Shown here in pieces: positions 1 to 12,267 of a stretch of DNA of 64,000 nt. Under the pieces are notes generated by a model. It was not told the origin of the DNA. It made no database searches and was given only the letters and a program-made list of their open reading frames with translations. Both the position numbers and the translations under genes were made by a program. Position 1 is the stretch's first letter; each line of letters starts with the position of its first letter. Location: NCBI GenBank assembly GCA_032209605.1, contig JASFXZ010000005.1, forward strand, positions 17,040,860-17,104,859, given 5' to 3'. This stretch comes from Mactromeris polynyma. Lineage: Eukaryota > Mollusca > Bivalvia > Venerida > Mactridae.

Positions 1-56
1 GATACCTGTACATTACATCGCGATACCTGTACATTACATCGCGATACCTGTACATT
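1..56. repeat. Edge of a 21-bp minisatellite
   Basis: Two full copies and one partial copy of a 21-bp unit starting GATACCTGTACATTAC run in from the window edge. The array probably continues to the left of the window, so its size is unknown. Confidence 0.8.
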
Positions 57-93
57 CTAATTAAACCTTCTGAACATGAATGACTGTTCTTTG

Positions 94-272
94 TACAGTA
101 AAACGTCACTTAAAGACCACCTCACTAATAAGACAGCATTGAAATTGAGAACATAATTTACAAGTATATTTTCACTGTTTGCTCTTTATTCAACCTCGAT
201 ATTAAGACCACCTAAAAAGAAGACCAGTGTCAACGGTTCCAAGGTTGGTCGTATTATTGAGGTTTTACTGTA
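94..272. mobile_element. Palindromic TIR element, family B (TACAGTAAAACCTCA)
   Basis: The copy starts TACAGTAAAACGTCACTTAA and ends TTATTGAGGTTTTACTGTA, which are reverse complements over the outer bases. The interior repeats AAGACCACCT-like words in both orientations, so the whole copy can fold back on itself. It has no coding capacity. About ten other copies occur in this window. The TACAGT...ACTGTA ends, with TA at the edge, suggest a non-autonomous Tc1/mariner/pogo-type element; the superfamily is inferred. Confidence 0.8.
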
Positions 273-783
273 TATTTCTAAGAACATGCCTTACTTAATT
301 AATTATAGTAGTACATGAATCCGAACAATCTTATTTCTTTGAATTACAAACAGTGTATCATTCAATAAATGTTGCAATTTCTGTAAGGAACACTAACAAA
401 GTTGAACATGGAATAAAAACAGAAAGACACAATAAGCCTGTCAGTTAGTGTCCGCACATTACTTGGTAAATTAATTTGTAAAGACCGACATTTTCCACAT
501 CAGTGCACACAATCTTTTCTCCATCAATTCAGTGTGTCAAGAATTCAATACATGCTTGTATGGTCCGTCACACATTTTATCTCTCATGATCGGCTACAAA
601 CAGTTACTGCAAACTGTAAAGTGCAATATCAGCCTTACAGTATGGTGTAGGGTTTTACCAGATTGGACAGCATTGTAAGAACATTTAGTACTCCCTCCAT
701 ATACAAGTTCCTATAAGTCTGTCCGTATCCTTCATCTGTCTTGGACATTTTCAGCTGATCGGCAAACATTCCGTATGAAGACT
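273..783. other. AT-rich sequence, nothing recognised
   Basis: No ORF, RNA gene or repeat of the families described here was recognised in this stretch. Confidence 0.5.
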
Positions 784-1285
784 CTTAAAGATATATCATG
801 CTCATTTTTTGTTCATTTGCTTACCTAAAGAATCATGAAAACTATACTTTATATAGTTAAAACTTCAATACAGTCAAACCTGTCTGTAAAGACCACCCAT
901 GGGAACAGCAAAATGTGGTCTTTGTTTACAGGTGGTCTCTATTAACAGATTAAATATCATTGAAAATGGTCTGATGGGAGATACGATTGGTGGTCTTTGC
1001 AGACAGGTTTTGCAATATTGGTCTTTGTTCGCAGGTGGTCTTTAACACAGGTTTGACTGTAGATATGCATTCTCGCACAATACTTTTATAATGTATTTCT
1101 CTGTATATGTCGAAAAAAAGACATTTGTATTATCATAAATATATAAAAACTTCCAGTTTTTTAACAAGCGGGTGTTTTTTACTAGTTTGGTATGTTAGTA
1201 GTATGATTAAACAAGATTGTTTTAAGCGGTTATACAAGGATGTTTTAGCCTATGCAACAACAATTCTGGATTGTGGTGATTTTAA
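784..1285 (-). mobile_element. TIR element, family A, split by another element
   Basis: The left end reads CTTAAAGATATATCATGCTC, the standard family end. It is followed by the family interior (AAGCGGTTATACA, GATGTTTTAGCC, CAACAACAATTCTGGAT). A 193-bp TIR element at 869-1061 interrupts it. The opposite end is degraded: the expected CAGATGAGCCAGATACATC is replaced by unrelated sequence. Strand is given relative to the family orientation that begins TTAAAGATGTATCTGGCTC. It is non-coding. Confidence 0.75.
869..1061. mobile_element. TIR element, TACAGTCAAACCTGTCTGTA type
   Basis: The copy starts TACAGTCAAACCTGTCTGTA and ends CACAGGTTTGACTGTA. Internal blocks of TGGTCTTTG(T/C) and AAAGACCACC are also inverted. 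It sits inside family A: the host sequence AACTTCAA..GATATGCAT continues on both sides, separated only by TA, consistent with a TA target duplication. It is distinct from family B but shares the AAGACCACC word and TACAGT ends. Confidence 0.8.
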
Positions 1286-4200
1286 GAAAATATATTACTT
1301 TTAAGGAACATACAAACATACCTCCCCAACCCTGGCAGTTTGTTAGTAATTGTAATACTGATACAGGATTTCCTCAGAAGACCAAAAGCAATACCTCTTC
1401 ACCAATTTATTCAAAAATCCTTTTATGAATTTCAAAGATATAGAGCATACAAAAATATAGTCAGGTGACCTTTGACCTGTAAGTGTGACATTGACATTGA
1501 AACAAGTTATTTCAAAATCATTCAAGCGGTTCAAAAGTTATGGAGCGGACTCGCTTTGTGACAGACAAACAGACGGACAGACAGACAACCCAAGCAAAAA
1601 CAATATGTGGGAGACATAATACCATGTAGCACATGTATCATGATACACATCGTCATCCACTATAGCACAGTCTACACATCCGACTTCAATAAAATAAATC
1701 ATCTCTGATCTCTTTACTGAATATGATATATTTTAGCATAAGAATATTTTACAAGTACGATAAAGGCCAGATCGCACCAGGAGCACACATATAAAATGGC
1801 AGTACGCAATAAAATTTAGAGCTGGGAACTTGAATCACTGTTATGGTGCAGTTCTAAACTCTACTGTCATACATATAATTGGTTTTACGATTCTTACTAG
1901 TGTAATTCGGTCGAAGGGAATTTAGTTTCCCTATTAACACTTTCGTAGTTCTTGTTGTTATTTGTGTCTATTGCTAGTACTTTCGAAGGAATTTATGAGG
2001 ACTAAGCCTACTGCCCCTCTTTGTCAACCCTGTACCCGAGGGGAGTATAATGAATTTTACATATTATATTGCATGGTCTTGTATACTTTTTTGCCATATT
2101 TAACAGAATGGGGTAATAGTTTGTCCGTATTAGACGAAAGGGTATTCGGCAATAGGTTAACAGCTCAGCACAGAATTCGAACTATGTTTCACAAATAATT
2201 TAAATCAGTACCCGGTCTCTTCTCGATACCGAGGTGCACATTGTGGGCTATTTCACTTGCTGTTGTGGCGTCAGGTGTATGTATGTATATTTATGATGTG
2301 CTGTTTTTGGTAATTCAATTAATAACTACAAAATATTGAAATTATTAAAATACATAAGACAATTAAGAAAGCAAGTTGCATTAACTATATAAAAAATGTG
2401 TATGGAAATCCTAAACTAATTAGTGACTTGTATGTGTTTAATTACATATCAGACGCTTTCCGCGTTACTGAGCCATCACTTATCGAAATGCATTGAAAAG
2501 AAAGAACTTGACATTACATGTACGATATGCAAATATATATTTTTTTAGACCAGACCCGTAATACCTGTTTAACTTTAAAAGAATATTTGATTCAGCATTA
2601 TCTGAATGCGTCTTGTTGAATGACGCGTTATAACGCGTTATAAAGTAATTTTGTATGAGAATTTGTTGGACCATTTATGTAGATGCATAACCATTTTACG
2701 GAATATGCTTACAGACAATGAGAAAATATTCATCCGTTTAAGACGTAAATGGATAAAGATGCGAGTTTGATGCAAAATAAGTTTTCAATACGTTTTGACA
2801 AGCTAAGTTCAAGTCGTCGATGTATATAATCATTATCTGTTCGTATACATGGAAAGCGTCGTGATCGAGGACGGTAAAACGCTTGACTCTTGGTCCGAAG
2901 GACGTGAGCACAAGCCTCATACTGAGCGGGTTTAATCATGAAGCTCACACTCCCTGATTTAGGCGCGAGTACTGGTTAGTAATCCAAGAAGCAGTTATTG
3001 AGGGAGCTTAGCACAAGTTAAAAAAGCTTGTTTTACAGTCGATGTTAAATAAAACTATTGAAATTTGCATTTTAACACTATAACTGGCTTACATTTAGTA
3101 TTGTGTCAAGATCGAGACTAAATCCACCTCTGATCGAATATTTATTTCTAAACACATGAAAACCAGACTTACATAAAATATATTACAGACTAGTAATAAA
3201 TATGCACTCGACTTGTCTGTGATTTAATATAGTAATATAGTAATATAGTAATAGATATACGTATAATATAAACACGTTAGATCTTAAAATTGCGCCATAT
3301 TTTCTGTTCGATTGTGGAACAAATCCATTTCTCATTCTTTCAAGCACGAATGAGAATGATAAATGACTTTCAAACAATTTCGTTTGTGTCCATTACTGGT
3401 GATAATGATAATAATAATAATAAATTATTTATTTTCTGAAGGTATCATATTAATAAATTGTACATCTTATTTCCAATATGGCCTTCTTTTAACAAGATAA
3501 ACACACACAAACAAACAAGAATTCACACACGCACAAACAAACAAGCTTTCACAAACGCACACGCATAAACAATAAATCGTACAAGTACATCATGTATAAC
3601 ATCAGGATGTAAATGAGATGATTACAAACTACAAAAGTTAATAACCACCATCCACAATGGATACCACTATTGAGGTTGTCTTTAAGTGATGTTTTATTTT
3701 ATTTTGTATGATCTATTTAGGAAAATATTGTGCGAGACCTATCATAGCTTAGCCTTGACAAGAACAATTTTATTATCATGAACATTCGTATAAACAGAAA
3801 TAACTTCTTGTGAAATATTCTGCATAGAACGAATTAGACACATCTATGTGAAAATATAACGTTATGCTATCGACTGTGTACTTTTACTCAATATAGTTAT
3901 ATGTTGCATCCTCGATGCTAGATATCGTCTAACCCTTTGCCTTATCTGTGACTGAATTACTACGGAAGCTAAAAGATCATACATTAATCACTTTGTCAAA
4001 TAAATCCACAAATTGGCTATTTTCTAACCTTGCCTTCGGTGTGCCACATATTGACACGTGTACGATGAATGGAAATCATTAAAGAAAATCTATGAGTTAA
4101 CATTCCGAGCAGGAAATCATTCTCGCTACTAATGCAGAAATGTTGCACGATTTACAAGCCGGGTTATATGACGCGAGAATAAGAAAAATGAAATGTGAAT

Positions 4201-4579
4201 GTATTGTTGGTGAGATCCGCGTGTGTCTGTGCGGAAATTTAATCCAGTTGTTTAATGAATTTGAAAATGTTGAACAACAATTATTAATGTCTTGCACACA
4301 TTGTAAGCAATAAATATTCCACAATTTGTGAAATGTTCTTTTAAATAACGAAGTAGTGCACAACCCATTGAAAGCATTAGTTTTACACATATTCATTATA
4401 AGAACTTATGATTACTATAAATTAAATGGTGTTTGATGAACATTCTTTTCTCTCACCACTAATTCCTATATCATGTTTACATATGTACTTTATATGCTTG
4501 ATACAAAGTGTTGCATATTTTTAAATGTGTTTTCCTACTTTAGTAATACATTATAAAGCTTAACTTCATATATGGTAGA
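1286..4579. other. AT-rich region with short simple repeats, no supported gene
   Basis: A degenerate GACAGAC-type simple repeat lies at about 1560-1590, next to the words TGACCTTTGACC and GTGACATTGACATTG, which suggests the tail of an old repeat. Further on are a TAATATAG repeat (about 3228-3255), an ATA run (about 3405-3425) and ACAAAC/ACAAACAAG repeats (about 3503-3545). The small ORFs here have no recognisable motif and are likely chance. Confidence 0.5.
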
Positions 4580-4820
4580 GCCGCGGCCGTGGTCCAGTGG
4601 TTAGTGCGCTGGACTTGGAACCCGGCGATCCGGGTTCGATTCCCGGTCGCGGCAGGTCATACCCTTCCATGAAAATTTGACTAAAATTGTCGATACACAT
4701 GTGGAGAAGTTGCCGGCTCATTGTGGAAGGGTAAGTTAGTACTGGTTAGGTGAACCGGCCGCCGTATATAACTGAAATATCGTTGAGAAACGGCTTTAAA
4801 ACCGATGAAACAAACAAACA
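4580..4820 (+). mobile_element. tRNA-derived SINE with conserved 3' domain
   Basis: The 75-nt head (4580-4654) folds like a tRNA: acceptor arms GCCGCGG and TCGCGGC, a perfect A box (TGGTCCAGTGG) and a perfect B box (GGTTCGATTCC). A SINE body follows, with GTTAGGTGAACCGG, ACTGAAATATCGTTGA and ACGGCTTTAAAACC, ending in (ACAA)n: GAAACAAACAAACA. An imperfect flanking duplication is visible (ATATGGTAGA before, ATACGGTAGA after). RNA polymerase III would transcribe it. A true tRNA gene is less likely because of the attached body and tail and a weak anticodon stem. The body resembles the conserved domain of invertebrate and vertebrate core SINEs, from memory only. Confidence 0.9.
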
Positions 4821-6885
4821 TCAAATACGGTAGATATAATGTACTGAGATGAGACATTTATAAGAATGATGTGTACGGTAATTTAAACGTAAGAGTATAT
4901 TCATGATTTGTTTAAGAAATATTACATAGATGACTAGTAGATAGTATTTCATGATGTAACAACATGTATGTATTTAAACAACTTGAAATTGCGAAATATG
5001 GGCATAATGCCTTCATTTCTAAATAAAGTATCATATCATATTTGGAATCGGTTCCAAGACAAAGCTGCAACTGTCAGTGTTGTCGGCGTTCTGTTATTGT
5101 TACGAAGTCTTGAAATAATTCCATCTATAGTGGTTGCTGCTATTTTCGCGTTCATTCCGGTTTCGCGGTATTTTTGTATTTTGACAACAAAACATAAGTG
5201 AAACAATTTTCGCATCATAGGAAAAATACGGAAAATAAATGATATTGTCATCATTAATTGACTGTAAAATATTTGAAAGAAGAAATTGAGCAAAAAAGAA
5301 AATCGAAGTAAGGTTTTCTTACGTTACTTTATTTCGGTGGTACCGCGAAAATACAAGCAAACAGTATTACTATAGGTAGAATTGATCACATGATGTTGAA
5401 AAGAGACATCAATTCCCTTTTTAATTGGATTAATATTGTACGTTTGATGTCTTTGAGATAAATGTTAATCCTCATACGAAACAATAAACCCATGCTTGAT
5501 CCATCTGGCCATTGCCTGAGAGAATGTGAATGCGTTAATTCATTTCTTCTGTCCGGACTTGTACGTACGTGCACTATATTACTTAGATGAAGAACAACTA
5601 CTGAATCATTCCCGATAGATCTCGGATATGTCCGTACCACTTCGTTACTCTACGAACACCCTCTAGTGTATGTTAGGCGGAGCATTATGTGGCAAAATTC
5701 AACATTCTGTGGTAAAAAAATAGTTCTCGTAAAACGTATTTATAATTTCAATAACTTCGATAAATTCACATAAGAAATGGATTATCGTTGTCATTTCGAG
5801 TTAAAAACATATTTCAGTCTTTATACAGCTTAAATATTAGATTCTAATCCCGTTTCATCAGAACTCCAGCGTTCACGCCGCCATATTGTTTTCATGATAT
5901 TCGAATGGTATTTTCGAAAGTAGTTCTTACGAACATCCGAGGCACTGGACGTAGTTGGCCGAGGTTTTCCGAATGCTATTGAATAGTATCATTTTTCATC
6001 TAATGTTTTTTTTATCAACAGACTCTCAATTTGATTTACTTTAATTGCTTCCGTAATCTTAGTGTAAATAGCTTATGTTTTTTTTTACTTTGTATAAATC
6101 AGTATGTAATCTGTAGTATAAACGCTTCAAATGACCCGATTTAAAAAAGATACAAATTAACCTGATATAATGTTCGTTTCAATTTACAATCTAGCCTCTT
6201 GTGTCGGCAATCCAACACCTGGTAATTACATTTATTACTATTTCATTGAAACTGACATTTTTGGCTGACTTTTTACAGCAATGCATTGATAAATCAACGG
6301 TAGGTTATCTTCAGTGCCCACTGGGAGTGAACCAGATTAAAAGTCCAACATACCCTCGTTTCTTTTTAACCCGTTTTTTTTCCTGCGATAATTTGAACTC
6401 TGTGAAACACATTCTGTGTGCATGACCTCAGGATAAGACTGCACATGTTGAGGTTTTATCGGCGTACAAAGTGGATGAAGTCATTTGGACTCCATTGGCA
6501 CTTTGATTTGACCCAGTGTTATTCATACTACGATAAAACATCAACTTGTGCAGTTAAATCCTTATATTTGCATTTATTTTCTCAATCATTGCATTTTTGC
6601 ATCAATGGAAAAAAAATACGCAAGTTTTTTTGTTCGAAGTGGTAAAGCACGGATGTTTGTAACAAGTATTGGAACAACTACGGTAACCGCATAACGAATA
6701 CGTACGCCGAACAAAAAAGTTCCTTGGTAAAAACTTTATAATTTTGCTGAATAATACATTTTATGGTCTATAAAAACAAGCAAGTCAATATCATCCCGAT
6801 TTTTCCCTTGTTTGAAATGTTAGTGCAAATTAAACTAAACGTGACGTCATCTACGGAATATAATTTTGGGGCATTTCCTTTTATC
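4821..6885. other. AT-rich unique sequence, no supported gene
   Basis: I found no motif-bearing ORF, TIR pair or array. Short ORFs of 70-85 codons on both strands look like chance. A few GTG/AAT-rich runs are the only low-complexity elements. Confidence 0.45.
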
Positions 6886-7950
6886 CCTACTATCATACTA
6901 TCATACTATTGATGTAATACTATGCTTCTATTAATGTCATACTATCATACTATCGATGTCATAGACATCTACTGGGAATGCCATATACTCTTACTATTAA
7001 TTTCATACTATCATACTACTAATGTCATAGACACCTACTAGTAATGTCATACTCTCCACTATTAATGTCATACTACGCTTCTATTAGTGTCATACTCTCT
7101 TACTATTTATGACATTGACACCTACTGGTTATGCAATACTCTCCTACTATCCATGTCATACTACGCTTCTATTAATGTCATACTCTCTTACTATTTATGA
7201 CATTGACACCTACTGGTTATGCAATACTCTCCTACTATTCATGTCATACTACGCTTCAATTATTGTCATACTCTCTTACTATTTATGACATTGACACCTA
7301 CTGGTAATGCAATACTCTCCTACTATTCATGTCATACTACGCTTCTATTAGTGTCATACTCTCTTACTATTTATGACATTGACACCTACTGGTTATGCAA
7401 TACTCTCCTACTATTCATGTCATAATACGCTTCTATTAATGTCATACTCTCTTACTATTTATGACATTGACACCTACTGGTTATGCAATACTCTCCTACT
7501 ATTCATGTCATACTACGCTTCTATTAATGTCATACTCTCTTACTATTTATGACATTGACACCTACTGGTAATGCAATACTCTCCTACTATTCATGTCATA
7601 CTACGCTTCTATTAATGTCATACTCTCTTACTATTTATGACATTGACACCTACTGGTTATGCAATACTCTCCACTATTATTGTCATACTACGCTTCTATT
7701 AATGTCATACTCTCTTACTATTTATGACATTGACACCTACTGGTTATGCAATACTCTCCTACTATTCAATTCGTACTATGCTTCTATTAATGTCATACTA
7801 TCATACCAATAATGTCACAGACACCTACTACATGTAGTAAGGCCATACTCTCCTACTAACACGTTCAGACTCTCATACGAACTATGTCTTACAACAATAC
7901 TACTAACACTGTCCAATGTTCCTACTAACACTGTTCTACTCTCCTACTAG
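6886..7950. repeat. Tandem array of an 88-bp unit (CATACTCTCNTACTA words)
   Basis: The core (about 7070-7790) repeats an 88-bp unit containing TTTATGACATTGACACCTAC, TGGTTATGCAATACTC and CATGTCATACTACGCTTC. The unit is itself made of diverged shorter words (TCATACTAYNNTTACTA). The flanks, 6886-7070 and 7790-7950, hold more degenerate versions. The open frames through it, encoding repeats such as SYSLTIYDIDTYW, are by-products of the repeat and not evidence of a protein. Confidence 0.92.
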
Positions 7951-9337
7951 CACCATCCCCAAAGAGTATTAAAATCACATTGCTCTCCTTCTAATAACAA
8001 CATTTTCCTCCTACTGACACGTCTAGAGATGCCGAATGGTGCTTTATATTTCAATTGACCCCGAACTATTTTGAATGTCTCACCGTTCATCAGATGCCTA
8101 CGTACTCTCCTCACACAGCCGTGATACATGTATATAATGATCGAACTGTCTAAATGTTTTTGATTTAGTCACTTGTGAGTCAGATAACGGTCCTCGATTT
8201 ATCGAATTAATTACTTATAACGTGTATTATGGTAAAGATATGGGCAATCGAATTCAAGGAGTAGCTTTGAGTTGCAGAGAACGGTAAATAAATATCATAG
8301 GAGAGCGGAAGATTACAGATATATTCAGAAACACTAGAGAAGTTATAAGTACGAGTTACGATTGGGTTAGCGAAGCACTAAACCTCTTGACACAACAAAA
8401 CTACCGTTAACACTTAATAGTCAATCAGATCTAACATTTAAACAGTTTAAGTAAATGTTTTCAGACGGAAATATAGCATGAGATTTTTTATGACAAACTG
8501 TATCGATAAACAATAACAAAATCGGGACAATGACTTTGATTTTAATCGACCAATTATTCAAGTTTTCAAATAAACATATTACAATTGCATTTGCCACAAA
8601 AGTATAACAAGTAAACCACATTGAACAGTATGTATACAATTCTAGAAAGAGAAAAATATACACATGTAAATCATTTCCATCCCTTCAAATCATTATTTTT
8701 TTCAGATTGCGAGATGAACATACATATCAATGTCTCTAGCACTGTTTTGAACTTTTTATATACTTAGTACATATGTTCTGTTCTGTTCTGTAATATGTAT
8801 GTGTCGTATTTTGTTGTTGTAGTTTTTTGAAATTGTATAATGTGTGACTATTCAATTTAACCCTAAAGAGATATTAAGTGTATAACACAGTTTTTATCGA
8901 TTTAGATATAATTTCATTCATTTAATTACTGTCAAAATCCACATTGCCTGTTCTTTGACCATGTGACTCTCAATCGACAGCTATATGGTCATGTGCCCCC
9001 GTGGCTGACTGATTGAGAGCTACATTGTTCTACTGTTATGTTGTTATATTGATATACTGCATGGTAAACGTGTATGTATATACAGTGGAGATGAGGACAT
9101 CACAGTAAATATCACCTTCTCCGTCTATGACGCGACAGTTCATCTTTCTTTCTTTGTAGTATGTTCTTAAGAGTGAATGTTTTTACTTCAAATAATGAAA
9201 TGCACCTATATGAATTGCCTAAACATGCTCCACTTGCTATGTCATTTGTAATGTTTATTTGTGTATCTTGTTTGTCTCACGGGCCATGTGGCTTATTGAA
9301 CTTGTATTGAAATAAATAAACATATATGTAAATAAAT
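7951..9337. other. AT-rich region with possible LINE 3' tail
   Basis: The right part ends GGGCCATGTGGCTTATTGAA, then AATAAATAAACATAT (about 9281-9328). It resembles, in opposite orientation, the sequence at about 16085-16135 (AGCCATATGGCTTAATGG). This looks like the 3' end of a truncated non-LTR element. A short TTCTG repeat sits at about 8778-8793. No gene was recognised. Confidence 0.4.
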
Positions 9338-10627
9338 TAGGGATGTCAACGAATATTCGAATATTCGAATATTCGTTTTATCTTCGAATATTCGAATCCT
9401 GTTTCAATATTCGAATATTCGAAAAAATATACTTAATAAAAAATTTATGAAAAATAAAAATTGTTGTTTGTTTATTTATTTGCCGACCCCGATTTGTGTA
9501 AGATAGTATGAGAGTAATAAAGGATGTTGTTGTTGTTGAAATATACGCGCTTGTAAAAGTGTCATTGTGTATATTGGGGGTGCTAATATAATTGTATATC
9601 GTCGGGTGATGACATTTTGTCTCTTTCGATAATCCGTTAATTACTGACCGTTTGTAACAGTTTGATAGTCCATAGTCTCAAATAGAAGAAAATAGGTGTC
9701 TAATTGTCGGTAATTTTGTTGTTGACGAAAGTTGTAAAAAGTAGGCAGTTAAAACCACTAACATGGACTTGAGTTAATGACTCGCTTTTTAATTAAAGAA
9801 GATCAAAGATGGAATTGAGAAAAGAAACATGCCGAAAAATGGGGTGACGGGAAACAACACAATTTGCATACTAATTTTTCACGTAGGTCATATCATCCAA
9901 CCAAATGACTGTTTAAAAACATTTTACTCAAAATACAACGAGTAAATGTATTTTGTATGGTTCGATTTTTAATTAAGTACTCAACATTCAAAAATAGCGT
10001 ACGTACCTAAACAAGATATTTACACTGATATAATAAAAATCTCAAAGTTCATGCTAAATTACACGTATCTATTGTCAAATTGCCGTCTGCCGCCTGAAAT
10101 TATTTCACCCGATCGTTGGATAAGAAGTCTAAGTGACTAAGTGTATTTTACCAAGTGTTCATGTTTATTTCATATATTTTGATAACATAAACTTTCTGCA
10201 TAAGAACGATTACCAAACCGAGTGAAACCGAGTTGTGAATTTGACATTGAAACTGAATGAATGTAGATCTTCTATTTTATGTATGTTGCCAAGTTGTCAT
10301 GTTCTTGATTTCGTATATTTATGAATGCATAACGTTGAATACTTGTATTAAAAAACGAAAACAAAACATTTCCCAAAGATATTCATAATTTACACGAATA
10401 TTGGCATTCAGAAGATAATCTGTTAACTGCAATAACATAATTCGTCAGAGTCTTAACTTCCGGTGAAAACGAAAGTAGAATACACACAGCACGTAAGGAA
10501 CTTTGGTATATGAAATATTATTTTTTTAATAATTTTGTCTAAGTTGTGTCGAACGAATATTCGAATATTCGTTCGAAATGAAAAACGAATATTCGAATAC
10601 CTGATTTGCTATTCGTTGACATCCCTA
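9338..10627. mobile_element. hAT-like non-autonomous TIR element
   Basis: The ends are TAGGGATGTCAACGAATA on the left and its reverse complement TATTCGTTGACATCCCTA on the right. Just inside each end are reiterated GAATATTCG palindromes. TIRs of the form (C/T)AGGGATGTCAACGAATA are typical of hAT elements. The 1.3-kb interior has no long ORF, so it cannot encode its own transposase. A perfect 8-bp target duplication is not visible: both flanks are AATAAA-rich, and AATAAATAAACATATA occurs on both sides at unequal distances. Confidence 0.8.
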
Positions 10628-10799
10628 ATTAATAAATAAACATATAATAATAACGCACAGTCTGGGATTTCTAAATTTCCATTGACTGACTGTATATTGA
10701 CACGATATTATTGCATGGGTACGCAACATGTATGCTAAATTTCATGACAATCAACAAGTATTTAAATAAGAAATGAGTTTCAAAAGTAATAAAATGAAA

Positions 10800-11136
10800 T
10801 TTAACGATGTATCTGGCGCATCTGAACATAAAATGTTTGAATTGGCTTCATCCAGTATTGTTGTTACATTGACTAAAACATCTCTAATAAGAACCATTGG
10901 AACGTACAACCGTTTAAAACAATCGTGGTTAATCATATTACTAAGAGACAAAACTAGTAAAGAACACCTGCTTGTTACTATAATTTTTTTTTTTAATTTT
11001 ATGATAATACAAATGTATTTTTTATGCCAAATACAGAGAAATACATATTTATTGAAGGTTTAACTAGATAAAGTATATTTTTCTTGATTGTTTAGATAAT
11101 CAAATGAACAAAAAATGAGCATAATATATCTTTAAA
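10800..11136 (+). mobile_element. TIR element, family A
   Basis: A nearly complete copy. It begins TTAACGATGTATCTGGCGC and ends GAGCATAATATATCTTTAAA. The two ends are imperfect inverted repeats (TTAAAGATRTAT then a GCTCAT core). The interior includes TTGGCTTCATCCAGTATTG and CATCTCTAATAAGAACCATT. It is non-coding; the ORFs seen through it on either strand are shared by-products of the family. Confidence 0.8.
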
Positions 11137-11410
11137 TGAAGTATCGTAGGTAGAAAATGTGCGTTTTTAAATGTACCGAGTATATAATACACCTGTTCAC
11201 TAATTTAGCCAATCAAGGTTATAAGTTGTAATATTACACATGTAAAATCAATTTTATCGGCATGCAAAATTTTACTTTATTTACATGTTATATCTGTATA
11301 AATACACCTAATCGACTCATTGATAAATGTTCAAGCAAATCTTGATATGAGTTCATGAACTTTGAAATACTATTGATAACTATTTCATAAACGTTGAGCT
11401 ATACTATTTA

Positions 11411-11438
11411 TACGAGGGCTGATCATTCAGTTCGTGGA
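11411..11438. other. Mariner-like terminal inverted repeat (single end)
   Basis: TACGAGGGCTGATCATTCAG followed by TTCGTGGA matches the usual form of mariner element ends (ACGAGGGCTG...AAGTTCGTG). No matching inverted end was found nearby, so this is probably one end of a decayed or truncated element that may include the small ORF at 11570-11740. Confidence 0.55.
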
Positions 11439-11569
11439 AAACTTGTGTTGTAAAGAAATACTAAGACTGTATACGTGAATAACCCCCAGAATGTGGTTAA
11501 TGAATGAATGTTTAATACATGTACATAACATTGTAAAATTTCATATCAATATTACAACTGATGTACATC

Positions 11570-11740
11570 TTATAAACATTTACCTACAACCATGTATTTG
11601 CGATTACCGCAGATCCTGTGTACTTCAATGACGTCAATGTCGCGTTTTCTCAAAATGCACTCCACTAGCTTGCACACATGGCCCCACTGTTTGAAGGGGT
11701 TCTTATAGAACGTTTTGTCAAATCCTCTTAACACAGACAT
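11570..11740 (-). CDS. Unrecognised 56-codon ORF beside a mariner-like end
   Basis: The minus-strand ORF begins with ATG at 11740 and stops at 11570-11572. It reads MSVLRGFDKTFYKNPFKQWG, then a Cys-containing helix-like stretch (HVCKLVECILRKRD), then DVIEVHRICGN and RKYMVVGKCL. Local GC content is higher than around it, and the composition (Trp, four Cys, many Lys/Arg) looks protein-like. I do not recognise the family. It lies 130 bp from the mariner-like end at 11411 and points toward it, so it may be the C-terminal part of a gene carried by that element or a captured host exon. A chance ORF remains quite possible. Confidence 0.3.
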   Translation of the reverse strand: MSVLRGFDKTFYKNPFKQWGHVCKLVECILRKRDIDVIEVHRICGNRKYMVVGKCL

Positions 11741-12156
11741 TGCAACAGTCTAAAGTTCGTACGTAGACATTCCGAAAAGCATAAAAAAACACCACTTTGA
11801 ATATCAGAAAAAATATACAATCTTTACAAAATTAAGAGATTGGACAATAACTTGAATCGAGTAGTCGACCAATAGTCTTATTCCAAACCATTACAGGAAA
11901 GAGATATAGAAGATGAGTATTCAGTTATTGAATATTATTTGTGCGTAGAAAGCCAGAAACAATATTTGCCTGCTCCTACTCGAGACGTCAAATCGTGTTT
12001 TAAGTTCTGGAATTAATAGATAATGAAAATATGACATTTTGACAAAATAAAGTACTTAACGCTTTTATACTGTGATATAATTTGAGTTACAATATATTTT
12101 ATGGAATAATGTGTTATAAGGTAAATATGTTCGAATGGTGAACCCTTGTTACGATT

Positions 12157-12255
12157 GCTATCAATATGTATGTGTGTACTATTATGGATATGTTTGTACA
12201 CATGTATCTTGCTATCAATATGTATGTTTGTACTATCATGGATATTTTTGTACAA
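12157..12255. repeat. Direct duplication, about 54 bp
   Basis: GCTATCAATATGTATGTNTG followed by TACTATNATGGATAT occurs twice in tandem. The copies differ at a few positions. The duplication directly precedes a family A copy. Confidence 0.75.
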
Positions 12256-12267
12256 TTTCACTTTACC

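Noticed and set aside
4580..4654. A functional tRNA gene
   Set aside because: The A and B boxes are perfect, but the anticodon stem is weak and the head is directly followed by a SINE body and an ACAA tail with flanking duplication.
7219..7812. ORFs repeating SYSLTIYDIDTYW
   Set aside because: They are translations of the 88-bp tandem array; neighbouring units are out of frame.
10751..11063. ORFs of 66 and 96 codons on opposite strands
   Set aside because: They lie within the non-coding family A element, and other copies have different frames.
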